A stretch of DNA of 64,000 bases from Kribbella sp. NBC_00382 (GCF_036067295.1 NZ_CP107954.1:7874001-7938000); one strand, 5' to 3'; shown: positions 32,099-41,748, numbered from the stretch's first letter. The notes: generated from the sequence alone by a model not told the origin. Made by a program: numbers and translations.

Positions 32099-34996
32099 TC
32101 AGAAGCCAGAGTTGCCGGGGCCTCGGTTGAGGGTGAAGCCGAAGGCGTTGTTGAGGCCGCCGGACGGCGTGCCGGTGACAGTGACGTAGTTGAAGGTGGC
32201 GGAGCCGGCGACCTGCAGGTCGATGCCGTAGGTGCCGGTGTTCTGGACCTTGACGTGGTCGAAGGTCATATTGGTCACGTTCTTCTGCCAGCTCATCAGG
32301 ATGCCTTGGTACGTGCTGTCGATGATGTCGACGTCCTTGATCAGCACGGGCGTGGTGATCTCCCGCGCTTCGGCGTAGATCCACAGGCCGCCCTGACTGC
32401 TGTTCCAGTCCGTGTTGAAGCCGCCCGCCCGGGTGATCGTGTTGCGCTGGACGGACGTCGTACCGGAGAAAGGCTGGGCCGAGTGCCAGGTACTGATCGT
32501 GATCCCGGACGCGGTGTAGACGGTGTCGGAGAACAGGTTGTCCTCGATCCGGTTGCCGTTGCCGCCGTAGATCGCGGCGGTGTTGGCCAGCGCCGGCAGC
32601 GACGCGGTGTTGAACGTGAACGCGCAGTTCGCGACCGAACTGTTGAACGACCACATCGCCAGCGCATCATCACCGGTGTTGCGGAACACGCTCTGGTCGA
32701 CGCGGCTGTTGCTGACCACGCTGCCGTCCCCGCTGAAGGTGTTGAGGTTGACGCCGTCGGCGAACATGTCGCGGATGCGCACGCCGGCCACGTACAGGCC
32801 GTTGGTCCCACTGTTGGCCCACAGGCCGACCTTCGAATGCTCGAGCCAGACGTTGTGGATCAGCGAACCGGTGCCGAAGTTGCCTTCCATGGCAGCGTCG
32901 GTGGTCACCGAACCGTCAGGGTCGCGGTAGCGGACGTCACCGGCGAAGTAGAAGTCGGCGAGCTGCACGTTGCCGCCCGTCGCGAAGAACCCGCCGCGGC
33001 CCGCGTTGCCGCGGATCGTCGAGTACCACATGCCGGCGCCGCGGATCGTCACGTTGTCGACGTTCACCCGTGCTGTCAGGTCGAACACACCTGCCGGGAT
33101 CCACAGCGTCTTGCCCGCCGACTTGGCCGCGCTGATCGCCGAGTTGAACGCCGCCGTGTCATCACCAGAACCGGCCACGGCTCCGTACGAGGTGATGTCG
33201 ACCGAGTTGGCAGGGATCGGGTAGGCAGGCGCCACGACCTCGGTGTCGATGAGGTCGACGGTGATCGGCGTGGAGGTGTCGTTCTGGAGCTTGATCACCG
33301 TGCCGGCCGGGTACGACGGAAGCGTGGACCGGACCTCGTCGTAGAACCGGTGACCATTGCCGAGGCCGGGGTCGTTGGGGAACGGGTAGTTGCCGTAGAC
33401 CCAGCTGTACGCCGACGTCAGCGTGAGGTCCTTGACCTTGGCGCCACCCACATAGACCCCGAGCGGCGCCGTAATCCCGGTACCACCGGCATTATCCGGA
33501 ATCGAGTACCTGACCACGATCGAGTTGGCCGCCTTGGTCAGCGTGAACTGCGTGTACTTGCCGGCGTTGTCCAACCGCACCGCGCGCCGGCCAGACGACT
33601 CGGATGCCACTGAGCGATAGGTGCGGTCAGGCCCGATCACCACGCCATTTGTGCTGCCGTTCTCCGCCTCGTACTCCGTATAGGGCACCGTCGCGCCACG
33701 CGTCGCCAGGTCAGTCGATCCGGGGACTGCGAGGTCGTCCAGCGCGACATTGCCGCTGTCACCTGCGTCGTACTGGTAGCCGATCAGGTTGAGGCCGGCG
33801 CGCAACGGGAGGGACTGCTGCACCGTTGCCCAACCACTTGCGGCAGGCAACGAAACCTGGCCGGCCTTCACGCCATTGGCGTAGACGCTGAGGGTCTTGG
33901 TGCTGCCCGTCGAGTTGCTGTACCTGAGGGTGGTGGCTGCATTGCCGGTGGCGGTGACGTTGACCGTGCGGATGGCGCGGCTGCCAGTCGCGGTGAAGCC
34001 GGTGACGTAGCCGGTACCGGCGTACCCGGCGATCGCAGTACCGACTGTGGCGCCGCCGGAGAGGAAGGAGCCTTCCAATGCTGCTCCACCGGAGGGCGGT
34101 GGGTCGGTAGGGGCGGCAACGGTGAGGTTGTCGAGGTTGACGTTGCCGGAGTCGGCGCTGTCGAACCTGTACGCGATGGTGTTGGTACCGGCGACCACTG
34201 GGACTGCCTCGGCCGCAGTGCCCCACGTATCCCAGTTGGCGGTGGCCGGGAGACTGATCTGCCTGACCTTGGTGCCGTTGGCGTACAGGGACAAGGTCAT
34301 GGCCACGCCGGTGCCGTTGCCGTAGCGGAGGGTGGCAGTGCTGTTCCCGGCCTTCGTAGAGCTGACAGAGAACGTGGTGGCCGCGTTGCCCTTGTTCGCG
34401 TCGGTGTAGCCGCCTACGAAGCCTGAGCCGCTGTAGCCGGGGTGATCAGTAGCAACCACCGCTCCCCCGGACAGTGTCGCCGACTCAGCCTCGAGGGCGC
34501 CTTCGGCCTGTGCTGGTGCTTCGGTGACAGTTAGCTTGTCCAGGTTGACGTTGCCCGAGTCGGCTGCGTCGAAGCGGTAGCTGAGCTGGTTGGAGCCGGT
34601 GGGGAGCGATAGGGTCGTGTGTACGTCGCTCCAGCTGTCCCAGTTGGCCGATGCCGGCAGGGTGAGCTGCTGCACCTTCGTACCGGCGCGGTAGAGAGAC
34701 AGGGTCTTGGCAGAGCCGGTGCCGTTCGCATATCTGAGGGACAGGTCGTAGCTGCCTGCCGTGGGAACGCTGACCGCGGCAGTGACCGCAGCAGCTCCCT
34801 TGTTGCCGTCGGTGAAGCCGCCGACAAAGCCCGAGCCGCTGTAGCCGGAGTGATCGCTAGCGACGACCGCACCTCCGGCCAGGGTCGCGTTCTCGGCTTC
34901 TACTGTCGCAGTGAAGCCTGCGGCCGACGCCGGTTGCGTCAGATAGGAGGTAGCCAGTAGTGCGGCTAAGAGAGTGACGAACCTCTTTTTGGGCAT
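32099..34996 (-). CDS. Secreted GH87-type alpha-1,3-glucanase with three CBM35-like modules
   Basis: 965 aa with a Sec signal (MPKKRFVTLLAALLATSYLTQPASAAG). Residues about 30-430 contain three CBM35-like modules; two begin EAENATLAGG/EAESATLSGG and share YSGSGFVGGFTD and DSGNVNLDKL. A fourth beta-sandwich starts near YTEYEAENGS. The C-terminal part, from DITSYGAVAGSGDDTAAFN, is a right-handed beta-helix. ADGVNLN and NTGDD (Asp776-Asp777) match the acidic catalytic cluster of GH87 mycodextranases/alpha-1,3-glucanases. The neighbouring sugar ABC genes and alpha-glucosidase fit degradation of fungal alpha-1,3-glucan outside the cell. Confidence 0.88.
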   Translation of the reverse strand: MPKKRFVTLLAALLATSYLTQPASAAGFTATVEAENATLAGGAVVASDHSGYSGSGFVGGFTDGNKGAAAVTAAVSVPTAGSYDLSLRYANGTGSAKTLSLYRAGTKVQQLTLPASANWDSWSDVHTTLSLPTGSNQLSYRFDAADSGNVNLDKLTVTEAPAQAEGALEAESATLSGGAVVATDHPGYSGSGFVGGYTDANKGNAATTFSVSSTKAGNSTATLRYGNGTGVAMTLSLYANGTKVRQISLPATANWDTWGTAAEAVPVVAGTNTIAYRFDSADSGNVNLDNLTVAAPTDPPPSGGAALEGSFLSGGATVGTAIAGYAGTGYVTGFTATGSRAIRTVNVTATGNAATTLRYSNSTGSTKTLSVYANGVKAGQVSLPAASGWATVQQSLPLRAGLNLIGYQYDAGDSGNVALDDLAVPGSTDLATRGATVPYTEYEAENGSTNGVVIGPDRTYRSVASESSGRRAVRLDNAGKYTQFTLTKAANSIVVRYSIPDNAGGTGITAPLGVYVGGAKVKDLTLTSAYSWVYGNYPFPNDPGLGNGHRFYDEVRSTLPSYPAGTVIKLQNDTSTPITVDLIDTEVVAPAYPIPANSVDITSYGAVAGSGDDTAAFNSAISAAKSAGKTLWIPAGVFDLTARVNVDNVTIRGAGMWYSTIRGNAGRGGFFATGGNVQLADFYFAGDVRYRDPDGSVTTDAAMEGNFGTGSLIHNVWLEHSKVGLWANSGTNGLYVAGVRIRDMFADGVNLNTFSGDGSVVSNSRVDQSVFRNTGDDALAMWSFNSSVANCAFTFNTASLPALANTAAIYGGNGNRIEDNLFSDTVYTASGITISTWHSAQPFSGTTSVQRNTITRAGGFNTDWNSSQGGLWIYAEAREITTPVLIKDVDIIDSTYQGILMSWQKNVTNMTFDHVKVQNTGTYGIDLQVAGSATFNYVTVTGTPSGGLNNAFGFTLNRGPGNSGF

Positions 34997-35040
34997 GGCT
35001 GTGGAACCCTTCTGTCAGGGTCTTGCGGGGCGGGAACTAC

Positions 35041-35916
35041 CTAGCCTTTGACTGCTCCACCGAGCGCGTTGGACTTCAGGAACAGTCGCTGGAACACCAG
35101 GAACAGCGCCACCGGAATCACCGTCGAGATCGCGAGTGCCGCCAGGAACACATCGAGTTCGACGAACTTCTGCAGCGCGGGGAGACGGACGGACAGGGGT
35201 TGCAGATCGGGATCGGGCAGGACCAGCAACGGCCAGAGGAAGTCCTTCCAGGCCGCGATGATCGCGAACACCGAGACCACGCCGAGAATCGGGCGCGACA
35301 TCGGCAGGACGACGGACCAGAACATCCGGTACGGTCCGGCGCCGTCGACCCGGGCGGCCTCGAAGACCTCCCGGGGCAGGTTGTCGAAGAACCGCTGCAC
35401 GATCAGGATGTTGAACGCGTTCGCGCCGGCCGGCAGCCAGACCGCCCAGAACGTGTTGATCAGCGAGGTCTTCAGCAACGGCGGGTCGACGATCGTGAGA
35501 TACAGCGGGACGAGCAGCACGACCGACGGGACGAAGAGCGTCGCGAGCACGATCCCGGTGAGCGCCTTGCCGTAGCGGGGTCGTAGTACGGACAGGGCGT
35601 AGCCGGCCGTGGTTGCCACCAGCAACTGGACGAACCAGGAGCCGGCCGCCAGGACGACGGTGTTGAGGAAGTACTTGTCGATCTCCACCCGCGTCCAGGC
35701 GGTGGAGAGGTTGGCCCAGTCGATCCCGTGCGGCCACAACGCGAGCGGCGCGCGCAAGGTGTCCTGGGTTGGAGTGACTGCCGCCTTGGCCAGCCACAGC
35801 ATCGGGCCTAGGCCGACGGTGATCAGCACGGCTAGCAGGAGGACGTGCACTGACCGCGCAGTACGCCGTACGCCGGGGCGGCGCCAGTCCGACGACGAGA
35901 GGATGCCCCGGCTCAT
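35041..35916 (-). CDS. Carbohydrate ABC transporter permease (MalG-like)
   Basis: Inner-membrane permease, 291 aa, about six membrane segments. The EAA loop is EAARVDGAGPYRMFWSVVLPMSRP. The start overlaps the MalF-like permease stop by 4 bp and its stop lies 44 bp before the GH87 gene. It forms the channel for oligosaccharides delivered by the lipoprotein at 36804-38162. No ATPase gene is present; a shared MsiK-like ATPase elsewhere is expected for this transporter class. Confidence 0.95.
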   Translation of the reverse strand: MSRGILSSSDWRRPGVRRTARSVHVLLLAVLITVGLGPMLWLAKAAVTPTQDTLRAPLALWPHGIDWANLSTAWTRVEIDKYFLNTVVLAAGSWFVQLLVATTAGYALSVLRPRYGKALTGIVLATLFVPSVVLLVPLYLTIVDPPLLKTSLINTFWAVWLPAGANAFNILIVQRFFDNLPREVFEAARVDGAGPYRMFWSVVLPMSRPILGVVSVFAIIAAWKDFLWPLLVLPDPDLQPLSVRLPALQKFVELDVFLAALAISTVIPVALFLVFQRLFLKSNALGGAVKG

Positions 35917-36797
35917 GAGCGGCTCCAGGATCGGGTCAGGCGGAAGTAGACGGCCGACAGGATGCCCAGGGCAACGGCCAGCATGATGCTGAGCGCAGTC
36001 GCGGCGCCGTACTCGCCACCGAGACTGTTCGCGAACGCGTAGTCGTAGATGAGCAGCAGGATCGTGATCGTGGAGTTCGCCGGGCCGCCGCCGGTGAACA
36101 AGAACGGCTCCAGGAACACCTGCGACGTTCCGACGATCTGCAGGATGAAGGTGATCAGCAGGACGCCCCTGAGCTGCGGCAGCGTCACATGCCAGATCTT
36201 GCGCCAGATCGACGCTCTGTCGATCTCGGCCGCTTCGTAGAGGTCAGTGGTGACACCGGTCAGTGCAGCGAGGTAGATGATGACTGTGCCGCCGGCTGCG
36301 GCCCAGGTCGCCTCGATGACGAGTGCAGGCATCGCACTGCCCGAGTCCTGCAGCCAGGAGACCGGCCCAATGCCTACTGCGCCGAGGATGGTGTTGAAGA
36401 CGCCATTGGGTCCGGCGTCGTAGAAGAACTTCCAGAGCAGCACTGCGACTACCGGTGGGATCACCACGGGCAGGTAGGCCAGTGCGCTGTAGAGACCCTT
36501 GAAGCGGCGTACCTCGCTCATCAGGACTGCAGCGATGAGCGGGACCGGGTAGCCGAACAGTAGGGCGAGCAGAGCGAAGTACAGGGTGTTCTTGACCGCT
36601 GTCCAGAGCAGTGGGTCGGCCAGGACGTCCTTGAAGTTCTGCAGGCCGACGAAGGTCGCAGGGGTGACCAGGTTGGTCTCCTGGAAGCTCATCACCACGG
36701 CCCTGAGGATCGGGATCCAGGAGAAGACACCGAAGACCAGTAACAGCGGCAGCAGGAAGACCAGCGTGCTCAGGCCACTACCGCGACCTCTGTTCAT
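35913..36797 (-). CDS. Carbohydrate ABC transporter permease (MalF-like)
   Basis: 294 aa with six predicted membrane segments beginning LVFLLPLLLVFGVFSWI. The EAA motif is EAAEIDRASIWRKIWHVTLPQLRGV. It sits 6 bp after the solute-binding protein gene and overlaps the MalG-like gene by 4 bp. It forms the heterodimeric channel with that permease. Confidence 0.95.
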   Translation of the reverse strand: MNRGRGSGLSTLVFLLPLLLVFGVFSWIPILRAVVMSFQETNLVTPATFVGLQNFKDVLADPLLWTAVKNTLYFALLALLFGYPVPLIAAVLMSEVRRFKGLYSALAYLPVVIPPVVAVLLWKFFYDAGPNGVFNTILGAVGIGPVSWLQDSGSAMPALVIEATWAAAGGTVIIYLAALTGVTTDLYEAAEIDRASIWRKIWHVTLPQLRGVLLITFILQIVGTSQVFLEPFLFTGGGPANSTITILLLIYDYAFANSLGGEYGAATALSIMLAVALGILSAVYFRLTRSWSRS

Positions 36798-36803
36798 CAG
36801 GGG

Positions 36804-38162
36804 CTACTTCCGGTCGAGGAGGGTCTGCGCCTCGGCGTTGGCGTTCTTGAGCAGCTTCGCGATGTCCGCGTCCTTGTTGGTCAGTACCGACTGCACGACC
36901 GGGTCGAGCAGCTTGTAGACCTCCTGCGTCGACCGGACCGGCTCGGTCACCAGGGGCTGGTCGAACATCTTGTCCGTGTACGGCTTCATCTGGTCGAGCG
37001 GAACGTTCACGTACTCCTTCACCCAGCCCAGCGACTCGTCGTACGTCGCCTTGTCGAACACGGGTAGCTGCGGCGCACCCACTGGCTGCTTGGAGGCGGC
37101 AACGGTCTTCGCATCGAGTACTGCGGCGTCCTTGTCGGCCAGCTTCTTCATGTAGAAGTAGTCGATCCACTTCACGGCAGCGGCCTTCACCCCGTCGTTG
37201 GCCTTGGCACTGACCGTCGCTAGCGTCCCACCGCCCAGTGCTCCGGCCTGGTCGTTACTGGCGAGCGGGATGGTCGCTACGCCATAGTCGACGGGCTTGA
37301 GCGCGTTCTGCGTGACCAGGGAGCCGTAGTTGCCTCCCCCGGACACGTACATCCCGATCTGGCCGGAGGCGAAGGCCTGGTTGATCCCTGCCCAGTCGTA
37401 GAGGAAGTTGGCGCCCATGCTGTTGTCCGACCAGCGCATGTCCTTCAGCAACTGCAGTACCGAGGTCATCTCCGGTGTGTCGAGCTGTGCCGTCGCAGTG
37501 TCGCCGTCGAGCTTCTCCGTCCGGCCGCCGAACGCATAGTCGAGCGTGGTGAGGATCCAGCCACCTGTGTTGTCGGTAGTCAGTTCGGCGTACCCGGCCT
37601 TGCCTGTCTTGTCCGCGATCTGCTTGGCGTCCGCACGGACCTCATCCCAGGTCGTCGGCGGCTTGTCGGGGTCCAACCCGGCCTGCTTGAACAGGGTGCG
37701 GTTGTAGTGCAGCGCCTGCCCGTACGCCGCGATCGGGACGGCCCACATCTTGCCGTCCTCGGCCTTGCCCGCCTTGGCGACGTTCTCGCTGAACTTGGTC
37801 GCGTACGGGAGCGCGGAGACCAGGCCGCTGATGTCGGCGATCTGCTTGCGCTCGATCAGGCCGCGGCCGTCGGTGAACGGGACGGTGAAGACATCGGGCA
37901 GCGTGCCACCAGCAAGCTGCGCGGTGAAGGTCGTCGCGGTCCAGTTGTACTCCTGCGGCACCACGTCGATCTTCGGGTTGTCCTTCTCGAACTGCGCGAC
38001 CCGGGCGTCGAAGGCGGCGATCGCGCCCTTGTCGAGGCCGGGATCGCGGGCGACCGTCAGAGTGACCGGTCCGTCTGGGACTGCTGCTTTGTCGTCCGAC
38101 CCGGAGCACGCGGTCAGGCTCGCGGTCAGGGCGACCACCAGGGCGATGGGAGTGAGCTTCAT
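36804..38162 (-). CDS. Family 1 extracellular sugar-binding lipoprotein
   Basis: 452 aa with a lipoprotein signal (PIALVVALTASLTAC, lipobox Cys19). The family-1 pattern is visible in FEKDNPKIDVVPQEYNW, LAGGTLPDVFTVPF and KQADKTG-like WDEVRADAKQIADKTGK. It is the ligand-recognising part of the importer. The operon order suggests alpha-glucooligosaccharides released by GH87, such as nigerooligosaccharides. It lies 12 bp after the alpha-glucosidase gene. Confidence 0.93.
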   Translation of the reverse strand: MKLTPIALVVALTASLTACSGSDDKAAVPDGPVTLTVARDPGLDKGAIAAFDARVAQFEKDNPKIDVVPQEYNWTATTFTAQLAGGTLPDVFTVPFTDGRGLIERKQIADISGLVSALPYATKFSENVAKAGKAEDGKMWAVPIAAYGQALHYNRTLFKQAGLDPDKPPTTWDEVRADAKQIADKTGKAGYAELTTDNTGGWILTTLDYAFGGRTEKLDGDTATAQLDTPEMTSVLQLLKDMRWSDNSMGANFLYDWAGINQAFASGQIGMYVSGGGNYGSLVTQNALKPVDYGVATIPLASNDQAGALGGGTLATVSAKANDGVKAAAVKWIDYFYMKKLADKDAAVLDAKTVAASKQPVGAPQLPVFDKATYDESLGWVKEYVNVPLDQMKPYTDKMFDQPLVTEPVRSTQEVYKLLDPVVQSVLTNKDADIAKLLKNANAEAQTLLDRK

Positions 38163-38174
38163 GTCGTGGTTCTC

Positions 38175-39773
38175 CTACTTCGTGGTCAGCCAGACGGCTG
38201 CGTCGGTGGGGAGGCACTCGCCGGCCAGGGCGGCGCTGGCGAGCAGGACTTCGCCGTACGGCGGGAGCTGGATCGGCTCGCCGCCCAGGTTGACCAGGCA
38301 GAGGAAGCGCTCTCCCCGGCTGAAGGCGATGACGTCTCTTGTGTTGAGTTCGTGCCAGGCAAACTCGGCGGGCAGCTCGCGGCGGAGGTGCAGCGCCGCG
38401 CGGTACAGGGCGAGCATCGAGTCAGGGTCGCGTTCCTGCACCTCGACGGAGTGCGCGCCCCAGTCCGCGGGCTGTGGCAGCCAGGGCGTGAAGCCTTGCG
38501 TGTTGAAGCCGAAGCTCGGGCCAGTAGTTGTCCAAGGCAACGGTACGCGGCAGCCGTCGCGGCCGGGGTCGGCGCCTTCGGAGCGGTGGAAGATCGGATC
38601 CTGCAAGGCAGCGAGGGGCAGGTCCTCGACCTCGGGCAGGCCGAGTTCGTCGCCTTGGTAGACGTAGAGCGACCCGGGCAACGCGGCCGTCAGCAGCGCG
38701 GCCGCCCGCGCCCGCCGTTGCCCTTGCGCCAGGTCGGTCGGTACGCCGAACCGCTTGGCCTGGAACGAGAACGAGCTGTCCTCACGTCCGTACCTGGTCG
38801 CCGGCCTGGTGACGTCATGGTTGGACAGCACCCAGGTGGCCGGCGCGTCGACGGGCTTGTGAGCAGCCAGAGTCGACTCGATCGACTCGCGTAGCTGCAA
38901 GGCATCCCAGGGCCGGCCCATCAGGTCGAAGTTGAAGGCGGTGTGCATCTCGTCCGGCCTGAGGTAGCGGGCGAACCGCTCGGGATCGGCCAGCCAGGTC
39001 TCGCCGACGAGCACCCGCGGTTCGGCGTACTCGTCAGCGATGGCACGCCAGGAGCGGTAGATGTCGTGCAGTTCGTCGCGATCGACGTACGGGTGCTCGG
39101 TGGTCTCGCCGTACTGCGGGAAGCTGGGATCCTTGACCGGCATGGTGGCCGAGTCGATCCGGATCCCCGCGACACCCCGGTCGAACCAGAACCTGAGGAT
39201 CTCCTCGTGTTCGCGGCGGACGTCGGGGTGATTCCAGTTGAGGTCGGGCTGCTCGGGGGTGAAGAGGTGGAGGTACCACTCCCCCGGCGTGCCGTCCGGG
39301 TTCTTCGTCCGGGTCCAGGTGTCGCCGGAGAAGCTAGAGATCCAGTCGGTCGGTTGTTCCTCACCGTCCTTGAACCAGAAGCGTTCCCTTGCCGGTGAGC
39401 CCGGGCCTTCTGCGAGCGCCTCTTTGAACCATGCGTGCTCGCTGGAGATGTGGTTCGGGACGATGTCGATGATCGTGCGGATGCCTCTTTGCGCTGCCTC
39501 GGCGATCAATTGCTCGGCTTCTTCGACGGTGCCGAAGGCCGGGTCGATCACCCGGTAGTCGGCCACGTCGTACCCGCCGTCGGCGAGCGGGGAGAGGTAC
39601 CAGGGGGTGAACCAGATGGCGTCGATGCCGAGGCTGCTCAGGTACGGCAGTCGCGACCGGACTCCGGCCAGGTCGCCAGTGCCGTCGCCGTTCCCGTCGG
39701 CGAAGCTGCGCGGGTAGATCTGGTAGATCGCCGCGTCCCGCCACCACTGCTCGTTGCTCACCTCTTTGCTCAC
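38175..39773 (-). CDS. GH13 alpha-glucosidase
   Basis: 532 aa cytoplasmic alpha-glucosidase with the GH13 oligo-1,6-glucosidase-type start WWRDAAIYQIYPRSFADGNGDGTGDLAG. Catalytic residues are the nucleophile Asp207 (IRIDSATMP), the acid/base Glu258 (LVGETWLAD) and Asp320 in NHDVTR. The C-terminal beta-sandwich has LCLVNLGGE. It is the first gene of the minus-strand sugar operon and is divergent from the LacI regulator. It should hydrolyse the imported oligosaccharides to glucose; linkage preference (alpha-1,3, -1,4 or -1,6) is not readable with certainty. Confidence 0.94.
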   Translation of the reverse strand: MSKEVSNEQWWRDAAIYQIYPRSFADGNGDGTGDLAGVRSRLPYLSSLGIDAIWFTPWYLSPLADGGYDVADYRVIDPAFGTVEEAEQLIAEAAQRGIRTIIDIVPNHISSEHAWFKEALAEGPGSPARERFWFKDGEEQPTDWISSFSGDTWTRTKNPDGTPGEWYLHLFTPEQPDLNWNHPDVRREHEEILRFWFDRGVAGIRIDSATMPVKDPSFPQYGETTEHPYVDRDELHDIYRSWRAIADEYAEPRVLVGETWLADPERFARYLRPDEMHTAFNFDLMGRPWDALQLRESIESTLAAHKPVDAPATWVLSNHDVTRPATRYGREDSSFSFQAKRFGVPTDLAQGQRRARAAALLTAALPGSLYVYQGDELGLPEVEDLPLAALQDPIFHRSEGADPGRDGCRVPLPWTTTGPSFGFNTQGFTPWLPQPADWGAHSVEVQERDPDSMLALYRAALHLRRELPAEFAWHELNTRDVIAFSRGERFLCLVNLGGEPIQLPPYGEVLLASAALAGECLPTDAAVWLTTK

Positions 39774-39796
39774 CCTGACTCCGTTCGATCGTGATA

Positions 39797-39819
39797 GGTT
39801 TAGCGCTCCACCTTGGTGG
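39797..39819. promoter_or_regulatory. Candidate LacI operators between alpha-glucosidase and regulator genes
   Basis: GTTTAGCGCTCC, centred on the palindrome AGCGCT (39802-39807), resembles LacI/GalR operators with a central CG. Directly beside it is the perfect repeat CCACC-TT-GGTGG (39808-39819). Both lie about 25-45 bp upstream of the GH13 start and could bind the divergent LacI-type protein. Confidence 0.5.
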
Positions 39820-39899
39820 GACCGTAAGGCCGTATCCGGGCAGGTGTCAATGGGCGAGTTGCACTCGTATCCTGGCCGCGACGATCGAGAGGAGCCCCT

Positions 39900-40955
39900 G
39901 TGCGGGTCACGCTGAAGGACATCGCCGACGAGGCCGGGGTCAGCATGATGACGGTCTCGAACGTGGTGAACGGCAAGCGCGCCCGGGTCTCACCGGACAC
40001 GATCGAGCGGATCCAGCGGATCGTCGCGGAGCGCGGTTACGTGCCGAGCGCATCGGCCCGCAGCCTCGCCGCGAAGTCGTCGCGGCTGATCGGCTTGCTG
40101 GTGCCGGCGGCCGACGAGGACAGCCTGATGATCAGCCCGCACAACGTGGCGATCGTCGGGCAGATCGAGCGGGAGCTGCGCAAGGGCGGGTACCACCTGT
40201 TGCTTCGTGGGATCGCTGCTCCGGCGGAGGTTGCTGAGGCGTTGCAGTCGTGGAGCCTGGATGGGGCGGTGCTGCTCGGGTTCCTGGATGAGGAGATCGA
40301 TCGGCTCACGGCGCGCGCGGTCGGCAAGGTGTCGTTGCTGGCGATCGACAGCTATTCGGGGAATCCGTTGACTACCGGAGTACGGTCCGATGACTACACC
40401 GGTGCGCTGCTGGCGGCTCGGCATCTGCTGGAGCTCGGGCATCGGGAGATCGTCTTCGCGGGGCCGTCGTTTACCGACGTTGGTGTGGTGCACGAGCGGT
40501 TCGCCGGCTTTCAGGCGGCCTTTGCCGAAGCGGGGTTGTCGTGGCAGGAGCGGTTGGTCACGGCGACGACGACGCATGCCAGCGGTCGCGAGCTCGGGCG
40601 GCGGCTGAAGTCCTTGCATCCTTCGGCCACAGCCGTGTTCGCGACCGCCGACATTCTGGCGATCGGCATCATGGAGGGGTTGGCGGAGAGCGGTTTCTCG
40701 GTACCCTCCGACGTCTCGGTGCTGGGGTTCGATGACCTTGACCTGAGCGCTTACGTGACGCCCAAGCTGACCACGATCGCGCAGGACATCCCGCGGAAGG
40801 CGGCGATCGCAGTACAGCTGCTACTGGGCACGATCGAGGGCAAGGAACATCCCGTCGACCCGATCACGCTGGAGGTCCGGCTGATCGAGCGCGGGTCGAC
40901 GGCGTCACCACCCCTCCTTGCGGGCGCGGGCCTCGAAGAGCAGGATGCCGGCTGA
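39900..40955 (+). CDS. LacI family transcriptional regulator
   Basis: 351 aa, GTG start with GAGAGGAG 5 nt upstream. The N-terminal helix-turn-helix is VTLKDIADEAGVSMMTVSNVVNGK, followed by the hinge helix. The C-terminal periplasmic-binding-like domain has VLGFDDLDLSAYVTPKLTTIAQD. It is divergent from the GH13-ABC-GH87 operon and probably represses it until an alpha-glucan oligosaccharide binds. Its last 51 bp overlap antisense with the rRNA methyltransferase gene. Confidence 0.95.
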   Translation: MRVTLKDIADEAGVSMMTVSNVVNGKRARVSPDTIERIQRIVAERGYVPSASARSLAAKSSRLIGLLVPAADEDSLMISPHNVAIVGQIERELRKGGYHLLLRGIAAPAEVAEALQSWSLDGAVLLGFLDEEIDRLTARAVGKVSLLAIDSYSGNPLTTGVRSDDYTGALLAARHLLELGHREIVFAGPSFTDVGVVHERFAGFQAAFAEAGLSWQERLVTATTTHASGRELGRRLKSLHPSATAVFATADILAIGIMEGLAESGFSVPSDVSVLGFDDLDLSAYVTPKLTTIAQDIPRKAAIAVQLLLGTIEGKEHPVDPITLEVRLIERGSTASPPLLAGAGLEEQDAG

Positions 40956-41708
40956 CAGCGCGACGTTGAGCGAGTCCGCCTGCCCGAGCATCGGGATGCT
41001 CAGGGTTTTGAACCCCTGCATGCGCCAGTCCTCGTGCAGCCCTTCGCCTTCCGAGCCGACCACAAACGCAGTTCTTCCCCTGTACTCCGGTACGCGGTAG
41101 CTGCCCGTTGCCGCGGGGTCGGCCAGGTGGACGTCGAACGCGTGCTGCCTGAGCCAACTCGCTGCCTTGGTGATACTCGTGAACTCGAGCACTGGCGTGG
41201 TGAGCACCATGCCGCGGCTGGCGGCGTAGACAGCGGGGTTGGTCAGTTTGGCCCGGCGGCTGGTCAGGATGAGGCAGTCGGCTTTGGCTGCGTCGACCGT
41301 GCGAATCAGGGTGCCGAGGTTGCCGGCGTACTCGACTCCGTCCGCGACCAGCACCAGCGACGACCCGCTGAACCGGACTTCCTCGGCTCGCCATTCGGGG
41401 AGCTGGGCAATGGAAACGAGCCCATCAGACCGGTTCTTTCGGCTGACTCGGGCCAGGAGCTTCGGTGAGATCCGGTAGACCTCTCGTGCTCTCGCAGCGA
41501 TCTCGGCCGCTGTTTCTGGTTGGTCGCAGGCGTCGGGACAGTAGTAGAAGGTGTCGATCACGGTCGGGGTGCTGAGCAACTGGCTGTGCTCCCAGCTACC
41601 CTCGACCAGGATCCGGCCGGGGACGCAATCCTTGCGAACGGCGAGCAGGGCGCGGCCACGCGGGTGCTGCGCTCCGATCGGCAAGGCGTCGGGAAATGAC
41701 GGTGCCAT
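40905..41708 (-). CDS. SpoU/TrmH family RNA 2'-O-methyltransferase
   Basis: 267 aa. SPOUT knot motifs are complete: motif 1 NLGTLIRTVDA, motif 2 AFVVGSEGEGL and motif 3 SIPMLGQADSLNVALSAGILLFEA. Length and layout, with an N-terminal substrate-recognition domain before the knot, match rRNA methyltransferases of the TsnR/thiostrepton-resistance and RlmB type. The target, 23S rRNA or tRNA, is not certain. The gene is preceded by a strongly structured 5' region (41749-41894) and overlaps the LacI gene by 51 bp at its 3' end. Confidence 0.92.
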   Translation of the reverse strand: MAPSFPDALPIGAQHPRGRALLAVRKDCVPGRILVEGSWEHSQLLSTPTVIDTFYYCPDACDQPETAAEIAARAREVYRISPKLLARVSRKNRSDGLVSIAQLPEWRAEEVRFSGSSLVLVADGVEYAGNLGTLIRTVDAAKADCLILTSRRAKLTNPAVYAASRGMVLTTPVLEFTSITKAASWLRQHAFDVHLADPAATGSYRVPEYRGRTAFVVGSEGEGLHEDWRMQGFKTLSIPMLGQADSLNVALSAGILLFEARARKEGW

Positions 41709-41748
41709 GGGGTGACTCCGGTGAATGAGAACAGCAAACCGTGACCGG

